From assembly GCA_030141605.1 (NCBI GenBank), contig JAQGDQ010000739.1:1-64000 (forward strand): DNA of 64,000 nucleotides. The letters are read 5' to 3'. Shown here piece after piece: positions 10,695 to 16,847 of the stretch. The notes beneath the pieces were generated by a model. The model was not told the DNA's origin. It worked only from the letters and a program-made list of their open reading frames with translations, and did no database searches. Source of the DNA: Tubiluchus corallicola. Its lineage: Eukaryota; Priapulida; Priapulimorpha; Priapulimorphida; Tubiluchidae. The stretch's first letter is position 1; every line of letters starts with the position of its first letter. A program made the translations under genes and the position numbers.

Positions 10695-11296
10695 TGATGT
10701 CAAGAAGAAAATGTTCAAAGATAAACATGACATCTACATTATCATGTCAATATGATGTAAAAATGTTATAAATTTTGCACAATTTCAAGCTACTAAATAA
10801 CTTAGTACGATTTCATATTTACTGGACTGTGTATAATAGTAGCAAGATTATAGTACACTGTTTCTAGCTTGTAATCGCTGTACATATATATCCAATTTTT
10901 GTTTGGATCCAGCATCCAATGATAAGGCCTTTACAGTGCAGATTTATAACTCTGCCGCCCCAGCAGGGCCAAAGTCTTGCTTTTGTTCCCATAATGAATA
11001 TAACAGCAAAAAGGAACGCGTTAAAGTGAATTATCATATGCTGTAATTGAAAGCTAAAGTCAGTACCTATTTTCCAACCAATGTAGAATCTCTTTACGGT
11101 ACTGATGAATTATGTTCTTTGGGGTTCCCGGTGTGATTTTGGTAGAAAGTTCTCTCAGAGCCGAATGATCAAACAGCTTGCCGAGATCAGTTGACGATGT
11201 TTTGGCAAACGAGCCCGAAGATGCTGCTCCCATGGTAACGATGTCTTGAATGTCAGGTTCGCCATCGCTGTCACTCATGCTCGATGTGTTACCCAT
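2432..11296 (-). CDS. ZZEF1: ZZEF1-like protein, N-terminal 641 codons in eight exons (partial)
   Basis: Coding exons on the minus strand are 11067-11296, 8931-9676, 7487-7659, 6094-6263, 5083-5230, 3973-4218, 2610-2737 and 2432-2513. Every junction is GT-AG, the phases join, and the coding length is 1923 bp. The order of domains matches animal ZZEF1: an MGN start with a possible N-myristoylation site, a single EF-hand at residues 110-121 (D, D, E and G at loop positions 1, 3, 5, 6; Asn at position 12, as I recall for human ZZEF1), then a DOC/APC10 beta-sandwich at about 236-372 with the hallmark YWQSDGSARSHWIRL. The CUB-like and ZZ zinc-finger parts expected later in the family would lie beyond the left edge. 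The cellular role of ZZEF1 is poorly defined; its ZZ fingers in human bind histone H3 tails. Family assignment is from remembered similarity along the whole length, not a search. Confidence 0.93.
2610..2737 (-). CDS. ZZEF1: ZZEF1 coding exon 7
   Basis: It encodes residues 572-614, beginning with IGAKCGMVFVY (human has IGAQCGLVFAY) and continuing into a segment matching the KYDKWKL region. The acceptor is TACTAG, the donor GTGAGT. Confidence 0.87.
3405..3781 (-). mobile_element. Probable body of the 5S-derived SINE
   Basis: This block is GC-richer than the intron around it and directly follows the 3' end of the 5S-like head in the same orientation. It contains two overlapping minus-strand frames of 69-81 codons, but neither resembles a known protein. 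The end of the element is not defined by a clear A-rich or simple-repeat tail, so the boundary is a guess. Confidence 0.45.
3782..3902 (-). ncRNA. 5S rRNA-like sequence (5S pseudogene or head of a 5S-derived SINE)
   Basis: Read on the minus strand this 121-bp segment follows 5S rRNA from end to end. It starts GGCATACGGCC, has an A-box-like AGTTAAGCAACG, then CCTGGTTAGTATTTGGATGGG and GACCACC (IE and C-box), and ends ACCAGGTGCTGTAGGCTT. Length matches 5S (about 120 nt). Several conserved helix bases have changed and no T-run terminator follows the 3' end, so it is unlikely to be an ordinary 5S gene. The GC-richer tail down to about 3410 suggests a SINE3-type element. It sits 70 bp from ZZEF1 exon 6. 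Confidence 0.85.
3973..4218 (-). CDS. ZZEF1: ZZEF1 coding exon 6
   Basis: It encodes residues 490-571 (82 codons, phase 0 at both ends). Similarity to the family is weaker here, but spacing, splice sites (acceptor CCCTAG, donor GTAAGA) and the strand pattern FVEITKLHIK, equivalent to the ITQIRI strand of the human protein, fit. Confidence 0.82.
4219..5082. other. ZZEF1 intron 5, containing copy 1 of a dispersed repeat
   Basis: The 864-bp intron is mostly occupied by one copy (about 4465-4930) of a repeat whose second copy lies in intron 3. No coding potential was recognised. Confidence 0.7.
4465..4930. repeat. Dispersed repeat, copy 1 (ZZEF1 intron 5)
   Basis: It shares an ordered series of blocks with 6808-7262: GATGACATCACAAACTAAC, CATTCCACGAGC-like, GTACAGTGCTACTGT, GTGTTGTACTAAAA, GGCAAGTTTTAAGATAAAAA, CATCTGAACTGAGAGGTACA, and TTGTTTTGACC. 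It is in the same orientation as copy 2, with small indels. No terminal repeats or tail were seen. Confidence 0.8.
5083..5230 (-). CDS. ZZEF1: ZZEF1 coding exon 5
   Basis: It encodes residues 440-489 with the conserved FALARGNISGI segment (human counterpart begins FALARGSV). The acceptor is TTCGTAG and the donor GTGAGA. It is separated from exon 4 by an intron largely filled by a 60-bp minisatellite. Confidence 0.9.
5231..6093. other. ZZEF1 intron 4, dominated by a 60-bp minisatellite
   Basis: The 863-bp intron is two-thirds minisatellite. The repeat keeps long open frames on both strands, but the minus-strand one does not join exon 5 in the right frame: the intron frame reads into a stop just past 5230. 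Confidence 0.75.
5311..5922. repeat. 60-bp minisatellite, about 10 copies
   Basis: The unit runs from GCCGAGCTAGCTGATTTACT through GTGTGAGTC, GCTGATGTAGTAGCAACTGA and CTCAGCTTCA. One copy is 57 bp (a GTA triplet lost). All changes of length are multiples of three, so several frames stay open on both strands. On the minus strand the 20-residue translation is Ala/Glu/Ser-rich. I regard it as non-coding intronic DNA. Confidence 0.95.
6094..6263 (-). CDS. ZZEF1: ZZEF1 coding exon 4
   Basis: It encodes residues 384-440. It contains the conserved ALEHMPPLSLS segment found just after the DOC domain in ZZEF1. The acceptor is ATTTCAG and the donor GTAGTT. It ends with two bases of Arg440, completed by the first base of exon 5. 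Confidence 0.9.
6264..7486. other. ZZEF1 intron 3, containing copy 2 of the dispersed repeat
   Basis: The intron is 1223 bp. About 6808-7262 is the second copy of the repeat in intron 5. The 87-codon plus-strand frame at 6458-6721 is opposite to the gene and resembles nothing I recognise. Confidence 0.65.
6808..7262. repeat. Dispersed repeat, copy 2 (ZZEF1 intron 3)
   Basis: It matches 4465-4930 over its full length, including the GTGGCAATAATTCTTT-like and GTCTGGTTTTGCTTTAA blocks near the end. The two copies differ by substitutions and by an internal loss of an AATAGC block. Confidence 0.8.
7487..7659 (-). CDS. ZZEF1: ZZEF1 coding exon 3 (end of DOC domain)
   Basis: It encodes residues 326-383, including VTLLENAK, the QINIKHC strand, DGCDVRIRGLRTLGY and ISDATTIWYLQ, all strongly conserved in ZZEF1. 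The acceptor is TTTTCAG and the donor GTAGAG. The exon ends in phase 0. Confidence 0.93.
7660..8930. other. ZZEF1 intron 2, mostly minisatellite
   Basis: The 1271-bp intron holds the 7701-8600 array, followed by about 330 bp of AT-rich sequence with no recognised feature. Confidence 0.75.
7701..8600. repeat. Compound CA-rich minisatellite of CACATCACA/ACTATGCACCA motifs
   Basis: Short motifs (CTCTGCACCACACATCACAG and ACTATGCACCA) are arranged in a larger unit of about 85-125 bp. Each larger unit contains AGCTACCACATACCACACCT then GTACTCACACGTCA. At least six higher-order copies can be followed. The His/Thr-rich plus-strand frames are products of the repeat, antisense to ZZEF1. Confidence 0.92.
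8931..9676 (-). CDS. ZZEF1: ZZEF1 coding exon 2 (EF-hand and start of DOC domain)
   Basis: The 746-bp exon completes Arg77, encodes 78-325 and gives one base of Gly326. It contains the EF-hand (110-121), a helical linker with LQSCNLTPSFLD, and the first strands of the DOC domain from CYSYIEVSSN onward. The upstream acceptor is TATGTAG and the donor is GTATGT. The methionine inside the open frame near 9696 lies in the intron and is not a start. Confidence 0.93.
10078..10325. promoter_or_regulatory. Tandem array of six CRE/ATF-like palindromes
   Basis: A 41/42-bp unit is repeated six times. Five copies carry the full palindrome TGACGTCA (10090-10097, 10173-10180, 10215-10222, 10256-10263, 10298-10305) and one a single change, TGACATCA (10132-10139). 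Spacing is 42, 41, 42, 41 and 42 bp, close to four helical turns, so the sites face the same side of the DNA. It lies in the first intron of ZZEF1, about 1 kb from the start codon, where an enhancer is plausible. Binding is an inference. Confidence 0.7.
10661..10692. repeat. TA dinucleotide microsatellite
   Basis: About 16 TA units follow AGATA. It lies in ZZEF1 intron 1. Confidence 0.95.
11067..11296 (-). CDS. ZZEF1: ZZEF1 coding exon 1
   Basis: It encodes residues 1-76 plus two bases of Arg77. It begins MGNTSS, a good N-myristoylation context (Gly2, Ser6), and ends in the conserved HWLENR just before donor GTACTG. A TTTTACAG sequence ends at 11317 just upstream of the ATG, so a 5'UTR intron with an acceptor there is plausible. 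The middle is Ser/Thr-rich and low in conserved features. Confidence 0.9.
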
Positions 11297-14200
11297 CTTT
11301 GCAGCTTACATAGGAGCTGTAAAACATGTAAAAAATAAACAAATATTCCGCAATTGATAAGAAAATACTTAGTTAAGAATTCCACATAGAAAATCCAGGG
11401 AAAGAGGATACGCAGCACCTAGAAATAACAAATGCATTAAGAGAAGAGTCAAACACACTCTACTTTTTGTACTCAACTTTTTGTACTCTTCTTTTAAAGG
11501 CACAGGAGATGTCTGCTGGTAGAGTCACATTTTTTGCAATTTTTTTTTTTGTGTCAGTGAATATATTTAAAAAGATCTTTCTTCAACTAAACAACAGCCA
11601 AGTTGACTATTTTAAAAATATTAAACTACAAACAAAATTCTGTGTATGTTAGTTGTACACAGACAAGCACTTAGGTAATGCTGTCATGATGTCACTAGCC
11701 TTCTAGCCTTATTTACAATGTTTTGCACAATGTACTATCATTGATCTAAAATTTGAAAAGTGCAAGTTTTCCTTTGCCACCAGTCCATTTACCCAGAATG
11801 GTCTTCTACTGGCACTCCAGACCAAATATAAAAGCAAAGAGAATTGAAAAAAGTCAAATAATATTGGTTGCAAAACATGGGCATCTTTTAAGTGTTTAGG
11901 AGTTTTTTCATTTCCAGACGTTTTCATCTGTCTCTTGACTAAGAAACTTTAATAAGTACTAGCGAAAATTATAATACTCTTTGTTTTGACAGTTTCTGAC
12001 TATGGGCCGAATTTTTTTCCCTCTGCTGAGACTAGTTTCTAAACTTTACTTAAACTTTGTCATGGAAATAAACTTGACCGCTTCCGACTACTGATTTTCA
12101 ACTACTTTTAAAGATAATTCACACTCCACTTGACAATGACCTGATGTCTTGTCTTTCGTCTTATGTCTAATAGTGAATAATTCACTTAGTTGGTGATTTG
12201 TATCGTTCGTTTAGCATCCACCGATGGTTTCTTGTCAAAAATCTGAACATGGTCATTGTTTTCTTATCTTATGTTTTCTTTTGACTTCTTTTTTCCTTCT
12301 GCTTTCTTTGTACTTACTGCAACATAGCTCTTCTTTATTCTCTTCTTTTCTCATCATCTACCTTCTTTATTTCACATCTAAAGGTGGCTTAACAAGGTCC
12401 CCTTTTTAGCTACCATGCAGCAAACTTCAACACCCTAATATAGTATTTATAAATCATTTTATTGATTTAGTTTTTTGCTGTTTTCAATTATACAAGAAGT
12501 TGTACATGTATATTTGTATTATTTGTAGTTTGCTGGTGAAACAAGCTGAATTTGATGGTCTCTAACAACCCAACGTATCACTGTCAGTAACGCAGCCTCC
12601 TAGAATCATGCCTTGCATAATAGTCGCGCATATCAATTACTATCGTTATTGTTAACGCTTGTTACCATCTAAGTCGGTCAAGTCGATTACTTCTACTTTT
12701 CTTACAGCTTTAACATGTACGACGAACAACAATACGGGAAATTGTTGCATGGGAATGTCATCCAATCCTGTTTTAGTGTCGATTCAAGTTGTGGTTTATT
12801 TCCTCACATTTTTATAATTCAATTTGAGAATTGTAATTATGAAGTGGTACTGAGAAGCCACTAGCTTAGCAGTATCTAGTTTTTTGCTGGACTATTACTG
12901 TGTTTGCTTGTAATTTTATTTTATTCTTTTATTTTAGGAGTATGCCTATGCGGCATGACTCTCTATAGTGCTATAACAGACATTGTGAGACATAATTATG
13001 CAAATTGGTATATTTATGAGGCTGATGATGATGATGGCAATGTTATGACCATTGTGGCATCAATGTGATCACACAACATCAATACGATGTTTAAATAATG
13101 TTATGTTTCATAATGTGGATAACGCCTGCAACTATCACCATCAGTTGCCTTTCCTGTGTCTAAATATAGAAACATGTAGTTATATTTTTAGATGAATACA
13201 ATGAATTATCACTTTAAAGTGTTTTTTTCAACGACTATAACCGCACCTTTAGTAATGCACCATGCAATAGCCATAACGACAATTACAAGTTGTAGATCAG
13301 GATTCGGACCTTCAATATTATTAACTACTGCAGCACTTTTAAATCTGTCAATAAGTTGTGTTGCTTCAACAATTTTCAGGGGCGTAAATTCCGTATATCA
13401 GCTACTATTCCTAAAAAATTGTTTCCGTCCATCTAATCGGCTTGCTTTTCTTTGATTGAATAATTTTAGATTGTGCCCACCTTTGCTTCGAAATTATCTC
13501 CCAGCATTAGGAAACTATACTACTAAATCGCCATCGTCGGAGCTTTTAATAATTTTGAAAAATCCATTAAACTTTGTTTGTTATTGCTAAGGTTTGCAGA
13601 CTCAAGTATATGCCACCCTAGGGCGTCATGGCAGACATTTAATAGGCATATTTGACCACCTTAACAAATGACAGCTCTTTTCTGCACATGATACCAAATA
13701 CCAAATTGGCATACTGAAAAAACATGTTAAAGGCATAATATGGATTTTTACTGCATCACTCTGCCTTATTGATTATTTCATAATGAGAACTTGCTTGTAT
13801 GCTAATATGTGTTAGTGGTTTTAAATCTTTTGTGATATTTTATACCTGTCATGCATTTATAATAAAAAGTATCATTACCAAATAATTAAACATGTGCTGC
13901 CACCTACACCTGATATTGTTTATTATTGTAATTTGACCCAAGTTTAATCCAGGTTGTGGCTTTGGTCTGTGCTGCTCAGCCATCTGTATCGGCTGAGCTT
14001 CCCATACATGGTTACATACCCTGCTAGTGAGATTCACTGGCCTGTCAGATAAGCTTAGTAAGTGCTTGTGACTTGAATAGCTGTGCCATGGCCAGCCTGA
14101 GGTGTTTTTCTTGCTGATTATTGCTGCTGCTAAGTTGTCACCATGTGTGCGTTTTTCTTTCCTGTAAATAATATGCATATTTATGTAGAGATTCATATTT

Positions 14201-14562
14201 ACAATAAAATACATTTTTCATTTTCCTCTTTGCTTTCTTCTTTAATTTCACTTTTTTCCTACCTGTTTCTTTTTCATCTTTCCACTTTATTTTTGTTTTT
14301 CCCTTTTCTTTACTTTTTCGTTATACGCTGCACTATTACAGAACAACTAATTTTCAAGATAAATAATTAATTTTCATAATAATTATGAATTATAAGCTTA
14401 TTACTATTAATGATGGTACAAACCCACAAATAACTGATTTTTGAAACTCAACTTGAAAAACAATTATTAAGATAGTTGAAAAATTTAGGACATAAATTGG
14501 TTTGAATTTGAAGCTGTAATACGCACAATGATAACCAGCTGCATAGAACAAACTTTAGACTG

Positions 14563-14680
14563 TTATGATCACTGGAGAACTACAGTTGTGGAGGACACTG
14601 AGTAATGCAAGGTCCTGGTTCTAATCCTGGCTGTGGACCCTGTTTTTTATATTTCCTGTTTTTCTCAACAACTAGTTAGC
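14563..14680 (+). mobile_element. tRNA-like SINE head, candidate copy 1
   Basis: After ATGATCACTGG comes a short segment with a B-box-like GGTTCTAATCC (near 14617) and a CTGTGGACC end. A T-rich stretch and a low-complexity tail follow. The start resembles that of the element at 14782, which also begins ATGATCACTGG. The A-box is poor. Confidence 0.4.
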
Positions 14681-14781
14681 AGTAGATTAAATAATAAGAA
14701 TCCATTTTACTTGTGTGATGTGACATTAGAAAAGCTATGTTAGTTAGTAGTGGTGCTATAAAAATGAACATAAAACTGCCA

Positions 14782-14900
14782 TGATCACTGGTGTCTGGGG
14801 AACATGGTGGTCTAGCGATTATGGCATTTGCCTGGTGACTGGAAAGTTTTTTGTTTAAATACAGGCCCTGCGTTCCAGTTTAATTTATTTTTTGCTTTTC
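14782..14900 (+). mobile_element. tRNA-like SINE head, candidate copy 2
   Basis: From 14797 the sequence reads GGGGAACATGGTGGTCTAGC then GATTATGGCAT, a good tRNA D-arm/A-box pattern. It ends GTTCCAG near 14872-14878, whose GTTCC pairs with GGAAC at the start. The B-box position (TTGTTTAAATACAGG) is degenerate, so it is not a working tRNA gene. Pol III-derived SINE head or tRNA pseudogene is the likely origin. Confidence 0.5.
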
Positions 14901-15100
14901 TAGATTTTTATTGCTTCTAAGGTTTACTAACTGGTTAACTATGAATTTGTATCACGATTCATGACTATGATCAGTAACATACACACGTACCACACACATG
15001 CACGCACGCATACACTCGCAATGACTAACTCGCATTTATTTAAAGGCAAAAGCTAGGATGAGAACTGCTGGTCAACAAGCAGAATGAACTAAACGAAAAG

Positions 15101-16310
15101 ACCTTAAATACAAAAATCAAAGACTGAAACTGGTTAGAAACAGTTTGTTGCAACAAGTAAACCAAAGGTAGAAAATGTAAAGCGTATTAAGACAATGATG
15201 AAAACCAATAACAATGTACTGACTGAGCGTAATATGAAATCAAACAGTCAAACAGGACAAGACTAATGTTAAATTAAGACTAGAAGTCACGATAAATCTA
15301 AGGGAAACAACCAATAAGCCTATGACTGATGTAGGCAACTTGATCACTTGTAGATAAGTGTCAAAATGAGATAGAGCTTTGGATTGAACATGTGTATATA
15401 GTTGCCCTTAGCGATGGACACTGTAGAGCTATGTTCTGAAACCACGACAGTTACAAAAGGTCAAATATTTATAAATTTTCACACACATAATTATAACGAC
15501 TTAACATAATAATGGTGTTACGTGCAGCATAACTAACTGAGTGCAGAAGTATCTATTAATAGGTGAACATTATGCAGTACACAGAATGTAAATCATTAGG
15601 TACAGCATCCTCTCACTCCTAATCTTTATAGTTATTGTACGAGATGCCTGTTTTAACAGCTAGGCTATAAGCAATTATTATTCATAGTCTAAGAAAAATT
15701 GTTTTGGTACCTTAAATACAAAAATCAAAGACTCAAACTGGTTAGAAACAGTTTGTTGCGACAAGTAAAGCAAAGATAGAAAATGTAAAACGTATTAAGA
15801 CAATGGCGAAAACCAATAACAATGTACTGACTGAGCGTAATATGAAATCAAACAGTCAAAAAGGACAAGACTAATGTTAAATTAAGACTAGAAGTCACGA
15901 TAAACCCAAGAGAAACACCCAATAAGCCTATGGCTGATGTAGGCCACTTGAACACTTGCAAAAAAGTGTCAAAATGAGATAAGGCATTGGATTGAGCATG
16001 TTTATATAACTGCCCTTAGCGATGGGCACTGTAGAGCTATGTTCTGAAACCACGACAGTTACAAAAGGTAAAATATTTATAAATTTCCAAACACATAATT
16101 ATAACGACTTAACATAATAATGGTGTTACGTGCAGCATAACTAACTGAGTACAGAAGTATCTATTAATGGGTAAACTTTATGCAGTACACAGAATGTAAA
16201 TCATTAGGTACAGCATCCTCTCACTCCTAGTCTTTATAGTTATTGTACGAGATGCCTGTTGCCTGTTGCCTGAGCAATTATTATTCATAGTCTAAGAAAA
16301 ATTGTTTTGG
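15101..16310. repeat. Tandem duplication of a 608-bp segment
   Basis: Copy A (15101-15708) and copy B (15709-16310) start with ACCTTAAATACAAAAATCAA and end with AAGAAAAATTGTTTTGG. They match throughout with scattered substitutions; near the end copy B has a short GCCTGTTGCCTG rearrangement where copy A reads GCCTGTTTTAACAG. The pair ends about 540 bp before the NF-kB start codon, so any promoter elements inside have been doubled. Confidence 0.95.
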
Positions 16311-16540
16311 TTTTATAAAGACAGGTTATGTAAGAAATCTATAGCAAACCGTTTCCACAACCAATTGTTTTAACCTACTTACACTTACAGGTACACCTCA
16401 GAGCATAGGTAGGGTTAAGCATAAATAATCACTTTTTGCCCCACCAATATTGACTGGATGCTTTATTTGTGTTAATTATTCTGAAGGACATTACGATGGG
16501 TAGTTTGCTTACACATAGGTTATTAACCGCAAATCGAACA

Positions 16541-16569
16541 TTGCTATTATTATTATTATTATTATTATT
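16541..16569. repeat. ATT trinucleotide microsatellite
   Basis: About nine TAT/ATT units, in the likely 5' region of the NF-kB gene. Confidence 0.9.
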
Positions 16570-16847
16570 CTTATTATTCTTAGTATTATTACGTATCACT
16601 CAGTGGCAAAGACAAAGTGAATGCAATGTACAAGTCGTGTTAAAAGTGCGCAAAGTGGTACAGATAAGTTACAGCGATGATGTTAAACAATAGTGGTGAA
16701 TGCGCGAATTCGGCAAATTACTAGTGTTTAGCCAGTTGAAACTGAAATGTTGTTGAAACGGTTTTTCCCATTTCGAGGTGACTCATTAATTTGAGTAACT
16801 TGAGAGATGTAGTTTTTGACGCGATGGATAGTTTTGTTTTTAATTAA

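Larger units (their letters stand above)
9677..11066. other. ZZEF1 intron 1
   Basis: The 1390-bp first coding intron contains a six-copy CRE-bearing tandem array (10078-10325) and a TA dinucleotide tract (10661-10692). The rest is AT-rich with nothing else recognised. Confidence 0.75.
11297..16847. other. Divergent spacer between ZZEF1 and NF-kB
   Basis: The two genes are transcribed away from each other, so this 5.5 kb should hold both promoters. No coding region was recognised. It holds tRNA-like SINE heads (14563-14900), a 608-bp tandem duplication (15101-16310) and an ATT microsatellite (16541-16569). 11320-14500 is AT-rich, with pyrimidine-rich stretches at 12260-12400 and 14210-14330. 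Confidence 0.6.

Noticed and set aside
14797-14878. Functional tRNA gene
   Set aside because: Only five acceptor pairs form, the B-box is degenerate and no proper anticodon arm can be drawn.
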